Assembly (NCBI RefSeq): GCF_016595235.1
Contig: NZ_JAENHL010000008.1
Span: forward strand, 726,390 to 790,389
Origin: Taklimakanibacter albus
Lineage (GTDB): Bacteria; Pseudomonadota; Alphaproteobacteria; Rhizobiales; Aestuariivirgaceae
DNA: 64,000 nt
Direction of reading: 5' to 3'
Shown: piece after piece, positions 19,620-28,621 of the stretch
Position numbering within the stretch: position 1 is the stretch's first letter
Layout: every line of letters starts with the position of its first letter
Made by a program: the position numbers and the translations under genes
Notes under the pieces: generated by a model
What the model saw: only the letters and a program-made list of their open reading frames with translations
The model's database searches: none
What the model was told of the DNA's origin: nothing

Positions 19620-20690
19620 TTACGGACGCGCGACCAAAGCCAGCTGGCTCGTATCGAGTTCCATCTGGACATGCGCGCCGGCGGCGAAACGTTTGCCGAC
19701 CGGCTGGGTCACGAAGATCGGCTGGCCGGCGGCCTCGAGCGTATATTCCCAATGCGAGCCCAGATAGGTGGCGCGCGCCACCTTTGCCGGCAATGTTCCC
19801 GTCTTGCCGGTCTCGCCGTCCAGCGTCACACCGCTCGGCCGGATGACCAGAAAGACCTTGTCGCCGGTGATGCCGGTGTTGCGCAGCACGAGCTTCGTCA
19901 GGCCCAGTGCGACCGTAACACCGGTCTGGTCGCGCGCGACGATCTCGGCCGGCACCAGATTGGCGCTGCCGATGAAATCGGCAACGAAAGCGTCGGCCGG
20001 GCGCTCATAAAGGTCGGCGGGCGTTCCCTGCTGGGCGATGCGGCCCTTGTTCATCACCACGATCTTGTCGGAGACGGCGAGCGCCTCTTCCTGGTCATGC
20101 GTCACATAAACAGCGGTGAGACCGAGCTTGAGCTGGATCTCGCGAATATCCTCGCGCATCTTGCGCCGCAATTTCGCGTCGAGATTGGACAGAGGCTCGT
20201 CGAAGAGCAAAACCTGCGGCTCGAGAACGAGGGCGCGCGCCACCGCGACGCGCTGCTGCTGGCCGCCCGACAGTTCCGACGGCAGGCGCTCGTCATAACC
20301 GGCAAGGCCCACCAGCGCCAGGCCTTCACGCGCTTTGGCCTTCTGCGCGTCGCGCGACAGCTCGGATTCACGCAAGCCATAGGAGACGTTTTCCATCACG
20401 GTCATATGCGGGAACAGCGCGTAGGACTGGAACACCATGCTGACATCGCGCTCATTGGGCGGCAGCAGCGTGACATCCTTCCCGCCGATGACGACGCGGC
20501 CGGAGCTCGGCGCCTCGAGCCCGGCGATCATCCGCAACGTCGTGGTCTTGCCGCAGCCCGAGGGCCCGAGCAAGGTAACCAGCGTGCCCGGCTCGATCAG
20601 GAGATCGACAGTGTCGACCGCCGCCACGGCGCCGAATTTCTTGGTGACGGCTTCGAGTTTGACCGCCGCCGAGCGGCCTTCGATGCTCAT
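19620..20690 (-). CDS. ABC transporter ATPase, FbpC/PotA-like
   Basis: 356 residues: Walker A GPSGCGKTT (42-50), Q-loop in VFQSYALFPHMTV, signature LSGGQQQRVAVARAL, Walker B VLLFDEPLSNLD and a C-terminal TOBE-type domain. This is the MalK/PotA/FbpC class that powers importers for iron(III), polyamines or phosphonates. ATG 20690 overlaps the permease stop by four bases. It is the third gene of the operon binding protein, permease, ATPase. Confidence 0.9.
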   Translation of the reverse strand: MSIEGRSAAVKLEAVTKKFGAVAAVDTVDLLIEPGTLVTLLGPSGCGKTTTLRMIAGLEAPSSGRVVIGGKDVTLLPPNERDVSMVFQSYALFPHMTVMENVSYGLRESELSRDAQKAKAREGLALVGLAGYDERLPSELSGGQQQRVAVARALVLEPQVLLFDEPLSNLDAKLRRKMREDIREIQLKLGLTAVYVTHDQEEALAVSDKIVVMNKGRIAQQGTPADLYERPADAFVADFIGSANLVPAEIVARDQTGVTVALGLTKLVLRNTGITGDKVFLVIRPSGVTLDGETGKTGTLPAKVARATYLGSHWEYTLEAAGQPIFVTQPVGKRFAAGAHVQMELDTSQLALVARP

Positions 20691-22861
20691 GTCGTAGCGC
20701 CTCCCATTCCCAAAGCGGCCGGCGCCGCACGCCGCGCGGCGCGGCGGCTCTCACCCACGCCCAATTGGATCACCCCGATCACCAGCAGCATGAAGACGAT
20801 GAGCACCGAGCTGTAGGCGATGGCGACACCAAAGTCCGAGACTTCGACCCGCCCCACAATATAGGCGGTGGCAAGGTTATATTGCGCGCTGACCAGGAAG
20901 ATGACGGCGCTCACCGAGGTGATGGCGCGCACGAAAGCATAGACCAGCGACGCGACGATGGCGGGTCTGAGCAAGGGCAGCACGACGCGCCTTATGGTGG
21001 CGAAGCTGCCATGGCGCAGCATCAGGGAGCATTCATCGAGGCTCTTGTCGATCTGCGCCATGGTGGCGAGGCCGGCGCGGATCGACACCGGCATGTTGCG
21101 GAAGACGAAGCAGATGATGAGGATCAGGCCGGTGCCGGTCAATTCGATCGGCGGCACATTGAAGGCCAGGATATAGCTCACGCCGATCACGGTGCCCGGA
21201 ATGGCGAAGCTCAGCATGGTGATGAATTCGAATGCCGACTGGCCGATGAAGCGCTGGCGGTTGAGGAGATAAGCGGTAAGAAGGCCGATGATCGCGGTGA
21301 TAGGGGCGGCGATGGCCGCGAGCTCTACTGTAATGAAGAAGGATGGCCAGGCGCGGCCGCTCCACAGGATGCCGTGATCGGTCCAATCGATGCCGAAAGC
21401 GGTGATGTAATGCTGAAGCGTCGGCCGGTTGTCGATGCCAAGCGACTTCACGAAACCGCCGACCAGGATGATGCCGTACAGCAGGATCGTGAAAGCGAGC
21501 CAGGGCAACGTCGTCCAATAGACGAGCCGTCTCACGCCATCGGGCAGAGACGCCGGCAGGCCGGAATCGCCCTTGCCGGAAATCGTCGTATAGACCTTCT
21601 TGCCGATCCATTGCCGCTGCAGGACGAAGGCGGACAAAGTGAGGAACAGAAGCGCTATAGACAGCGCCGAGGCATGGCCCGGATCGTTCTGGGACCCGAC
21701 GATGGCGAAGAAAATGTCGGTCGAGAGCACGTCGAAATTGCCGCCAAGCACCAGCGGATTGCCGAAATCGGCGAGGCTTTCGACAAAGCCGATGAGGAAC
21801 GCATTGGCAAGGCCCGGCCGCATCAAAGGCCAGGTCACGGTCTTGAAGGTGCGCCAGCGGTCCGCGCGCAAAGTGCGCGCCGCTTCTTCCATCGATGGGC
21901 TGATGCCATCGACGACGCCAATCAGCACCAGATAGGCGATCGGCGTGAAGGCCAGTGTCTGCACCAGGACGAGGCCGAAGAAGCCATAGATCCAGCGGCT
22001 CGGCGGAACGCCCAGGAATTCGCTCATCATCCAGGTGGCGATGCCATTGCGCCCGAAGAGCAGGATGATGCCGAGGCCAATCACGAAGGGCGGCGTGATG
22101 ATGGGCAATATCGCGAGCAGCCGGAGCAGCCCTTTGGCGCGGAACTGGGTGCGCTTGTGGAGAAGCGCAAAGCCCAGGCCGAGCAAGGTGGTGAGCAGCC
22201 CGACCACGATGGCGAGGAGCAGGCTGTTCCAGGTGACGGCCCAGATATCCGGGTTGAGAAGCCGCCCGATGAGCGCGCTTACGCCATAGGCGCCGTCGGC
22301 GTCGCGTGCCGCTTCGATGAGGATCAGCGCCACCGGATAAAATACGAAGAGCCCGATCGAAGCGACGACAGCGGCGATGGAGGAGACGAGGAAGACATCG
22401 CCACGCATGAAGCCCTTGAGCGCCAGGCCGGCCGACAGCAAAAGGAGGAAGGCACTGCCGACGATGAAGGCGCCACCGCCGAGCCCCATTTGCGGTGCCA
22501 CTGGTCCGAACAGACCTTCGAGCGCGGCGATATTCCAGCCCTTGAGGCCGATCGCGAAACCTTGCAGCAACAGATAAGCGAGGCCCAATCCGCCGCACCA
22601 GGCGATGACGCGTGCGTGCGGGCCGCGCCAGACGTCGATCAAGGCGATGATCAGCAGAAGCGGCAGCGGCCAGAGCCAGATGCGCCCGTGCAGCAGCGCC
22701 TGGACAATGCCCGATGCATTGGCCGCTTCGGTCGGCGCGCCAAGCCAGGTGAAGGACCAGAAGCCATTGGCGATACCGTACCAGGGCAGCGCCACGAAGC
22801 CGAGAGCGGCGACGATGACGATCTGCAGGATGAAACGCGATTGCCGGGTGAGCGCGGGCAT
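20687..22861 (-). CDS. ABC transporter permease, duplicated FbpB-like
   Basis: 724 residues with two tandem binding-protein-dependent permease domains; the EAA-type loops are EAARTLRADRWRTF in the first half and DECSLMLRHGSFATIRR in the second. Several additional N-terminal helices precede the first domain. This fused architecture is typical of FbpB/CysT-like iron(III) or 2-aminoethylphosphonate permeases. Four-base overlap with the ATPase gene. Confidence 0.9.
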   Translation of the reverse strand: MPALTRQSRFILQIVIVAALGFVALPWYGIANGFWSFTWLGAPTEAANASGIVQALLHGRIWLWPLPLLLIIALIDVWRGPHARVIAWCGGLGLAYLLLQGFAIGLKGWNIAALEGLFGPVAPQMGLGGGAFIVGSAFLLLLSAGLALKGFMRGDVFLVSSIAAVVASIGLFVFYPVALILIEAARDADGAYGVSALIGRLLNPDIWAVTWNSLLLAIVVGLLTTLLGLGFALLHKRTQFRAKGLLRLLAILPIITPPFVIGLGIILLFGRNGIATWMMSEFLGVPPSRWIYGFFGLVLVQTLAFTPIAYLVLIGVVDGISPSMEEAARTLRADRWRTFKTVTWPLMRPGLANAFLIGFVESLADFGNPLVLGGNFDVLSTDIFFAIVGSQNDPGHASALSIALLFLTLSAFVLQRQWIGKKVYTTISGKGDSGLPASLPDGVRRLVYWTTLPWLAFTILLYGIILVGGFVKSLGIDNRPTLQHYITAFGIDWTDHGILWSGRAWPSFFITVELAAIAAPITAIIGLLTAYLLNRQRFIGQSAFEFITMLSFAIPGTVIGVSYILAFNVPPIELTGTGLILIICFVFRNMPVSIRAGLATMAQIDKSLDECSLMLRHGSFATIRRVVLPLLRPAIVASLVYAFVRAITSVSAVIFLVSAQYNLATAYIVGRVEVSDFGVAIAYSSVLIVFMLLVIGVIQLGVGESRRAARRAAPAALGMGGATT

Positions 22862-22910
22862 GGCGGGCGCGGGAGGGCCGGCGGTCAGTTCCGTCGGCCC
22901 TCCCTGTCAG

Positions 22911-23942
22911 CTATTTCGCGCCGATTTCCTTGTCCCAGCGGCTCAGCAGGCGCTTGCGCTCCGCCGATGAACCGAATTTGGCGAAGTCGTAATCGATCAG
23001 CTTGATGTCGGCCATCTTCGGCGCCTGATCGGGGATCGGCGCCGCCTTGTTGGACGGGTTCTGATAGGAATTCGCCTGCGCGCCGAGCTTCTGCGCGTCG
23101 GGTGTCAGCGCCCAATCATACCATTTTTTGGCGTTCTCCATATTGGGCGCACCCTTGATGATGCTCATCGAGCCGATCTCGAAGCCGGTGCCCTCGCAAG
23201 GCGACACGTTCTTGATCGGTGCGTTGGAGGTGATGCTCGGCGTCACGACATCGTGCTGGAAGGCGATGCCGATCAAGGTCTCGCCGCGCGCCGCGGCCTG
23301 CGCCGGGGCGGCGCCCGATTTCGTATATTGATTGATGTTCTCAGCGAGCGCCTTCAGATATTTGAACGCCTCCTCCTCGCCCATGATCTGCACCAAAGTG
23401 GCAATGAACGTATAGGCGGTGCCGGAGGAATTGGGATTGGCGACCTGCACCTCGCCCTTGAATTCCGGTTTGATCAGATCGGCCCAGCATTTGGGCGCTT
23501 CGAGCTTCTTCTGCTCGAGGAGCTCGGTATTGTAGCCATAGCCGAGCGCACCCAGATAAATGCCGACGGTGCGTTTTTTCGCCGTCTCATGCTGCTTGAC
23601 GGCCCAGTCGTGAAGTTCAGCCAGCTTGGGTGAGTCATACTCCTCGGTGAGCCCTTCCTCGGCTGCCTGGAGATGCGGGTCGCCGGTGCCGCCCCACCAG
23701 ATGTCGCCCTTGGGATTCGCCGCTTCCGCCTTCACCTGCGCGAAGGTCTCGCCCGAGCTCTTGCGGGTCATGGCGACGGTGATACCGGTCGCCTTCTGGA
23801 ACTCGTTCACCATCAGCTGGCACCATTCCTCCTGGACCGAGCAATAGACGGTGAGATTGCCCTCCGCGCGGGCGCCTGTGGACAAGGCCAAAGCGGCCAA
23901 GGCGGCAATAGACGCAACAAGACTTCTGGCTGATAACTTCAT
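22911..23942 (-). CDS. ABC transporter substrate-binding protein, AfuA/FbpA-like
   Basis: 343 residues. Signal peptide ending GARAEG, then a type II periplasmic-binding-protein domain (LTVYCSVQEEWCQLMVNEF, GDIWWGGTGDPH, GYGYNTELLEQ, WADLIKPEFKG, NSSGTAYTF). The fold is shared by binding proteins for iron(III), thiamine, phosphonates and sugar phosphates. The tyrosine pair used by FbpA is not obvious, so the ligand is left open. First gene of a three-gene importer operon. Confidence 0.88.
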   Translation of the reverse strand: MKLSARSLVASIAALAALALSTGARAEGNLTVYCSVQEEWCQLMVNEFQKATGITVAMTRKSSGETFAQVKAEAANPKGDIWWGGTGDPHLQAAEEGLTEEYDSPKLAELHDWAVKQHETAKKRTVGIYLGALGYGYNTELLEQKKLEAPKCWADLIKPEFKGEVQVANPNSSGTAYTFIATLVQIMGEEEAFKYLKALAENINQYTKSGAAPAQAAARGETLIGIAFQHDVVTPSITSNAPIKNVSPCEGTGFEIGSMSIIKGAPNMENAKKWYDWALTPDAQKLGAQANSYQNPSNKAAPIPDQAPKMADIKLIDYDFAKFGSSAERKRLLSRWDKEIGAK

Positions 23943-24042
23943 ACATTCCTCCCAGTTGCCAGTTTGCTCCAGTTCCTGGAGCCGGCTGCCTTTGACGGAT
24001 TATGACAGTTGTGTGACAGCTTGGACCAAGGGGAAAGTCTTG

Positions 24043-24160
24043 GCAAGCGCGTGATCAGGAAAAGTGGATTCCGGTTTTCCGTCCGATCACGCGCTAGACT
24101 TAAGAATCTCGATCACGTTCATCAATTCAGGTCGAATCGACCTGAATTGATCGTGATCTA
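24043..24160. repeat. R4 rhizobial-type long palindrome
   Basis: Two nested palindromes. The first pairs GCGCGTGATC (24047-24056) with GATCACGCGC (24085-24094). The second has perfect 15-bp arms (ATCAATTCAGGTCGA at 24121-24135 and its complement at 24137-24151) around one base, extended by GATCACG (24111-24117) and CGTGATC (24152-24158). I recognise the first half as a common intergenic repeat of Rhizobiales. It lies between the divergent importer and inositol-monophosphatase genes. Confidence 0.75.
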
Positions 24161-24180
24161 CCAAAAATTTAGGAGGTTCC

Positions 24181-24972
24181 GTGGAAACGGATGAGATCGA
24201 GATCAGATTTTGGGCGGCGCAAGCTGTGGCGCGCGATGCGGGGCGGCTGGCGGCGGAGGCCTATCACCGGCGCGCGGAGCTCGATATCGAGCGTAAAGGC
24301 ACCCAGGATCTGGTGAGCGAGGCCGATCGCGCCTGCGAGGACAGGATCGTCGGGACGCTGCAGCACCTCTTTCCGGAAGACGGCTTCTTGGGCGAGGAGC
24401 GCGGCGCCAAGAATACCTCCGCCAAGGCGGTCTGGATCATCGACCCGATCGACGGCACCGCCAATTTCCTGCGCGGCATTCCGCTCTGGTGTGTATCGCT
24501 CGGCCTTCTCGCCGACGGCGAATTCGTGATCGGGGTGATCTATAATCCGGTGACCGAGGAGCTCTATGCGGCGCGGCGCGGCAAGGGCGCCACGCTCAAC
24601 GGCCGGAAGATCGACGTCAGTCCGGCAAAGTCGTTGGAAGAGTCACGGCTCGGCATCGGCTACAGCTATCGCCGCCCACCGGGTCCGCATGCCGAGGCCG
24701 TCAAAGTGCTGCTCGATGCCCATTGCGAATATAGCCGCCTCGGCTCAGGCGCGCTCGGCCTCGCTTTCACCGCCGATGGCCGGCTCGAGGGCTATTGGGA
24801 ATCCCATATCAATGCCTGGGACGTCGCCGCCGGCCTCTGCATCGTCAAGGAAGCCGGCGGTCGCGTGAGTGACTTTCTGAGCGGCGATGGGCTCACCGAG
24901 GGCAATGAAGTCCTGGTGAGCACTCCGCATCTCTATCCGACCTTCAGCACTCTTTTGAAAGTCAGGTCGTAA
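24181..24972 (+). CDS. inositol monophosphatase-family protein
   Basis: 263 residues. The metal-binding signature is complete: GEE (71-73), WIIDPIDGTANF (Asp88, Asp91) and a C-terminal INAWDVAAG. These Mg-dependent phosphatases act on inositol monophosphate, PAP, histidinol phosphate or fructose 1,6-bisphosphate, and the sequence does not decide which. GTG 24181 is preceded by AGGAGG at only four bases; ATG 24190 is the alternative. The stop codon directly abuts the stop of the convergent exporter gene with no spacer. Confidence 0.88.
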   Translation: METDEIEIRFWAAQAVARDAGRLAAEAYHRRAELDIERKGTQDLVSEADRACEDRIVGTLQHLFPEDGFLGEERGAKNTSAKAVWIIDPIDGTANFLRGIPLWCVSLGLLADGEFVIGVIYNPVTEELYAARRGKGATLNGRKIDVSPAKSLEESRLGIGYSYRRPPGPHAEAVKVLLDAHCEYSRLGSGALGLAFTADGRLEGYWESHINAWDVAAGLCIVKEAGGRVSDFLSGDGLTEGNEVLVSTPHLYPTFSTLLKVRS

Positions 24973-26121
24973 TCACAGGGCATTTACGGTTGTCACCGTG
25001 CGCACCGCCGCTCCCGGCGGTGATATGGCGGCGCCCAAGAGTCCTAAGAACTTCTGCAGCGACACGGTCGAGGCGTCGGCCACATAGATCACATCACGAT
25101 CCTGCATGGCGATCGACTGGGCGAAGAAATACTGGTTCGGGTCCTTGAGATTGAGCCGGTAGATCACCGGCACCTGACCGCCCGACGCCGTCACCGGCTC
25201 GCTGGCGAAACGCTCCGCCACCGAACGATTCTCGAAGCGGAACAGGAACACGCCCGACGCGTCGGCGCGGATATCGGAAAGGCCCGAGGCCTTGCCGACC
25301 GCCTCGAGCAGATTGAGATTGCCGGTGCCGAATTCGAGATTGCCCTTGCGCTCGACGGCGCCGAAAGCCGTGTAGGTTCTAGGCTTGCGCTCGATGCTGA
25401 TCTGGTCGCCCGGTCGCATATAGATGTTGTCGGCGGGCGTCTCGATGACGTGATCGAGATATGAGGTGGCGATCTCGCCGCGCCGCGTGATGTTCACCAC
25501 CGTCTCATAGGGCGGATAGGACGAGCCGCCGGAACCGGCGATGACGTCGAGCAGGGAATCGCCGCGCAGGCTCAAAGGATAAAGGCCGGCCTTGCCGACA
25601 CCGCCCGTCACGGTCACGACGGAGGCGACCTTCTCCTTGCGCGCGACATGCACTTGCGGCTCGACCGCCTTGGTTTCGAGCGCTTTGGTGATGGCCGCAC
25701 CCAAGCTCTGCGGCGTGCGGCCGGCTGCCTTGATGGTGCCGGCATAGGGAATCGAGATCGTGCCGCGGCTGCTCACCTCGATATCGGGAATGGTGCCGCG
25801 ATCGGCACTGTTGGTGCTGGCGAAGACGCCGGTCTGATCGGCTTCCCAGATGGTGACGGACAACACGTCGCCGGGGCCGATCGTTTCGGCGCGCATCGGC
25901 TTGCCCTTGCCGAAACGATCGCCGAAGCTCTGGCCGCCATGACGCGACAGATATTCGGCGACGGGACGGCTGACATTGACCAGCGAGAAACCGGCGGTGT
26001 TCTTCTCGAGATAGGCTTTCTCGATCTGCTTGCTTTGCGGGCCTTCACTCGGCAGCGCCGCACAGCCGGTCAACGCAACGGTGAGCATGGCCGACAGGAC
26101 CACGGAATTTTTCGGACGCAT
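24973..26121 (-). CDS. Wza-like polysaccharide export lipoprotein
   Basis: 382 residues. Lipoprotein signal peptide with lipobox ALTGC (Cys near residue 20), poly_export domain (IGPGDVLSVTIWEADQTG) and two SLBB-like repeats (VTVTGGVGKAGLYPL, AFGAVERKGNLEF). Outer-membrane polysaccharide translocons of the Wza/OPX family have this organisation. No copolymerase, flippase or glycosyltransferase gene is nearby, so its export partners must be elsewhere. Confidence 0.88.
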   Translation of the reverse strand: MRPKNSVVLSAMLTVALTGCAALPSEGPQSKQIEKAYLEKNTAGFSLVNVSRPVAEYLSRHGGQSFGDRFGKGKPMRAETIGPGDVLSVTIWEADQTGVFASTNSADRGTIPDIEVSSRGTISIPYAGTIKAAGRTPQSLGAAITKALETKAVEPQVHVARKEKVASVVTVTGGVGKAGLYPLSLRGDSLLDVIAGSGGSSYPPYETVVNITRRGEIATSYLDHVIETPADNIYMRPGDQISIERKPRTYTAFGAVERKGNLEFGTGNLNLLEAVGKASGLSDIRADASGVFLFRFENRSVAERFASEPVTASGGQVPVIYRLNLKDPNQYFFAQSIAMQDRDVIYVADASTVSLQKFLGLLGAAISPPGAAVRTVTTVNAL

Positions 26122-26472
26122 TACTTAGTCTTCCCCTCGATTGGTGAACGATGAATCCACAGCGCCGCCCGTCCCTCAGGGCGCCCATCGGTTCCCCAAC
26201 CCACCTAATTTGATATCATCACAACTGTGCGAGGACTAACGACAATTTCGTGGCGCGCGTTACGTCACCTCGTCACATTCTGACCACATCGACCGTCGCT
26301 CTCAATTTTTTCAAGCACTTGCTGATAGTGCCTAGGCATATGCTGAAATTTCGGGCAGCACGAATTTCAATTGTCGTGGCGATGTTCGTTGCATGTCGGC
26401 CACAGTTTATGAACGCTCTGTCCTTGCGAGAACCCGGTTTGCTTTCCCGGCGTTAGAGGTTAATTTGCGGCC
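26122..26472. other. intergenic region without a recognisable gene
   Basis: This 351-bp stretch separates the divergent exporter and ureidoglycolate lyase genes. It is AT-richer than its flanks and presumably holds both promoters. A 68-codon frame at 26250-26456 has no family features or ribosome-binding site, and I see no strong palindrome. Confidence 0.5.
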
Positions 26473-26964
26473 ATGACGAGTCTCAAAATAGAACCCCTCA
26501 CCCGTTCTGCCTTCGCGTCCTTCGGCGATGTCATCGAGATGGCGGATGCGCAGCACTATCCGATCAACGAAGGCTTCACCGAACGCTTCCACGATCTGGC
26601 GCGAATCGATACCGGTACGGAAGGCGGCGAAACCATCGTCAGCCTGTTCCGCAGCCAACCGCGCGTCTTTCCGCTTGCGATCACCTTCGTCGAGCGCCAC
26701 CCGCTTGGAAGCCAGGCCTTCTATCCTCTCCAGAACCGCGACTGGCTCATTGTCGTCGCGGAAGCAGGCGAGCCCCCCAGTGCCAGGACACTCCGGGCCT
26801 TCCGCGCCACCGGCCGGCAGGGCATCAACTATGCCCGCAATGCCTGGCACTTCCCGCTGCTGGTCCTCGATCGCGACAGCGACTTCCTGGTCGTCGACCG
26901 CAAAGGGCCCGGCAACAATCTCGAGGAAGTGACGCTGCCGGGGGCGGTCATTTTGACGATTTAA
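26473..26964 (+). CDS. allA: ureidoglycolate lyase
   Basis: 163 residues, cupin-like AllA family. Signatures are FASFGDVIE near the N terminus, INEGFTERFHDLARID, LFRSQPR, ERHPLGSQAFYPL, NYARNAWHFPLLVL and FLVVDRKGPGNN. It splits ureidoglycolate into glyoxylate and urea, the last step of this purine route. It is on the opposite strand from the rest of the catabolic cluster and starts from its own upstream region. Confidence 0.92.
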   Translation: MTSLKIEPLTRSAFASFGDVIEMADAQHYPINEGFTERFHDLARIDTGTEGGETIVSLFRSQPRVFPLAITFVERHPLGSQAFYPLQNRDWLIVVAEAGEPPSARTLRAFRATGRQGINYARNAWHFPLLVLDRDSDFLVVDRKGPGNNLEEVTLPGAVILTI

Positions 26965-26982
26965 GTGATTAGACTTCGTCTC

Positions 26983-27094
26983 CCCTCACCCTGAGGTGCG
27001 AGCGCAGCGAGCCTCGAAGGGTCTGCCGCCGCATCCTCGCTCTATCCTGATGTATGCTTCGAGGGCCGCTTCGCGGCCACCTCAGCATGAGGGT
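26983..27094. repeat. R3 BIME-like repeat (copy b, next to RAYT gene)
   Basis: It begins CCCTCACCCTGAGGTGCGAG and ends CCACCTCAGCATGAGGGT, with facing arms AGCCTCGAAG and CTTCGAGGGC. It lies 28 bases beyond the 3' end of the RAYT gene, as expected when a REP-associated transposase keeps its own REP pair. Same family and orientation as copy c at 31614-31726. Confidence 0.8.
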
Positions 27095-27121
27095 AGTTGA
27101 GAGGGAGTTCCCTTCCCACGC

Positions 27122-27694
27122 CTACCAGCGCGCCTTGCGGCCGCGTTTTTTAGGCGTGAGCGAGCGGCCGAGCTCGTATTCGACTCTCGCATAGAAGTCG
27201 GCGTCGCCGGCGGGACGGCCGGTGCGCGTCGCGGCGCGGATCACCTGCATCTGGCGGTCATCGGCGGGCGCGTTGAAATCCCGGTCGCCTAAAAACCACT
27301 TCCAGTCCGACGGTGCGCCCACCAGCCCGGCACGCACCGGGTTGAAGCTCAGATAAGCGAGCGCCGCTCTGGCATGCGCCGGATCGAGCGGGCAGGAAAG
27401 ATAACGCCCGCGCCACAGGCCTTGCGCGCCCAGCCCCTTGTAGCGGGCATAGAGCCGGCGCGTCTCGCCGAGCATGCGGGCCAGTGCGTCACTGGTGGAC
27501 GGAATGGCGATCAGATGCACGTGGTCCGGCATCAGGCAGGCCGAGACGAGCCTGGCACCTCTGAGATTGCGCGTGAGCATGTCGCCATATTCGGCATAGT
27601 CGCCGTCGTCGCTGAAGAGCTTCAGGCCCGGGCGCGCCCGCTGCACCACATGATGCGGCACATCCGGGATGACGATGCGGGCGAGCCTGGCCAT
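27122..27694 (-). CDS. rayT: REP-associated tyrosine transposase (RAYT)
   Basis: 190 residues, Y1/HUH transposase fold (IS200/IS605 relatives). N-terminal ARLARIVIPDVPHHVVQRA, HUH motif HVH (58-60) in ACLMPDHVHLI, candidate nucleophile Tyr in LYARYKGLG (82 or 85), GLWRGRY, and the C-terminal YLSFNPVRAGLV segment. RAYTs are domesticated single-copy transposases thought to disperse REP repeats. The adjacent R3 copy and two further copies in the window support that pairing. It sits 11 bases after the allantoinase gene on the same strand and may be transcribed with the purine operon. Confidence 0.9.
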   Translation of the reverse strand: MARLARIVIPDVPHHVVQRARPGLKLFSDDGDYAEYGDMLTRNLRGARLVSACLMPDHVHLIAIPSTSDALARMLGETRRLYARYKGLGAQGLWRGRYLSCPLDPAHARAALAYLSFNPVRAGLVGAPSDWKWFLGDRDFNAPADDRQMQVIRAATRTGRPAGDADFYARVEYELGRSLTPKKRGRKARW

Positions 27695-27705
27695 TCAAGC
27701 TTCGG

Positions 27706-28620
27706 TCATGAGGGTGGAAACTGCTCGTGCCAGTGGCGCGCAATATCGATGCGGCGCGGCACCCACACTTTATCATGGCTTTGCACATAATCGAGGAAGC
27801 GCTCCAACGCCAGGGCTCGGCCAGGCCGGCCGATCAGGCGGCAATGCAGGCCGACCGACATCATCTTGGGCGAGCCGCGGCGGCCCTCCTCATAGAGGCA
27901 GTCGAAGCTGTCTTTCAGATAGGTATAGAACTGGTCACCGCTGTTGAACCCCTGCGGCGTGGCGAAGCGCATGTCATTGGCATCGAGCGTATAGGGAATG
28001 ATGAGATGCTGGCCGCCCTGCGGCCGCTCGACCCAATAAGGCAGATCATCGGCATAGGCGTCGGAGGAATAGAGGAAGCCGCCCTCCTCCATCACCAGCC
28101 GCGTCGTATTGACCGAGCAGCGCCCGGTGTACCAGCCGAGCGGGCGTTCGCCGGTGATTTCCTTATGGATGCGGATCGCTTCCATCAGATGAGCGCGCTC
28201 ATCGGCTTCCGAATAATCCTTGTATTCGATCCATTTGAGGCCGTGGCTGGCGATCTCCCATTGGGCCTCCTGCATCGCCTGGGTCTGCTCGGGCGAACGC
28301 TGCAGCGCGGTGGCGACGCCATAGATGGTGAGCGGGATCTTGCGTCCGGTGAACATGCGCCACAGCCGCCAGAAGCCGGCGCGCGCGCCATATTCATAGA
28401 TCGATTCCATGTTCCAGTGGCGCTGGCCCGGCCAAGCCTGGGCGCCGACGATCTCGGACAGGAAAGCTTCCGAAGCGGCATCGCCATGGAGCACGCAATT
28501 CTCGCCGCCCTCTTCGTAATTGAGCACGAACTGCACGGCGACATGGGCGCCGCCCGGCCATTTCGGATCGGGAATGGCGCGGCCATAACCTTTCATGTCG
28601 CGGGGATAGAGACTGGTCAT
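27706..28620 (-). CDS. puuE: allantoinase, polysaccharide-deacetylase type (PuuE)
   Basis: 304 residues, NodB/polysaccharide-deacetylase fold used by the metal-independent allantoinase PuuE. Features: YPRDMKGYGRAIPDPKWPGGA, VLNYEEGGENC, RAGFWRLWRMF, EIASHGLKWIEY, RPLGWYTGRCS, YSSDAYADDLPYW, SVGLHCRLIGRPGR. It hydrolyses allantoin to allantoate. ATG 28620 is the family start (MTSLYPRDM); the longer frame runs into the guanine deaminase gene. One base separates it from the upstream stop. Confidence 0.92.
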   Translation of the reverse strand: MTSLYPRDMKGYGRAIPDPKWPGGAHVAVQFVLNYEEGGENCVLHGDAASEAFLSEIVGAQAWPGQRHWNMESIYEYGARAGFWRLWRMFTGRKIPLTIYGVATALQRSPEQTQAMQEAQWEIASHGLKWIEYKDYSEADERAHLMEAIRIHKEITGERPLGWYTGRCSVNTTRLVMEEGGFLYSSDAYADDLPYWVERPQGGQHLIIPYTLDANDMRFATPQGFNSGDQFYTYLKDSFDCLYEEGRRGSPKMMSVGLHCRLIGRPGRALALERFLDYVQSHDKVWVPRRIDIARHWHEQFPPS

Positions 28621-28621
28621 G

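Noticed and set aside
20765-23005. Plus-strand open frame of 746 codons
   Set aside because: Antisense to the duplicated permease gene; composition is rich in Asp, Gln, His and Arg as expected for the complement of a hydrophobic gene.
27122-27694. Ordinary insertion sequence
   Set aside because: The protein is a RAYT-type single-gene transposase with adjacent REP-like repeats; no target duplications or IS ends are seen.
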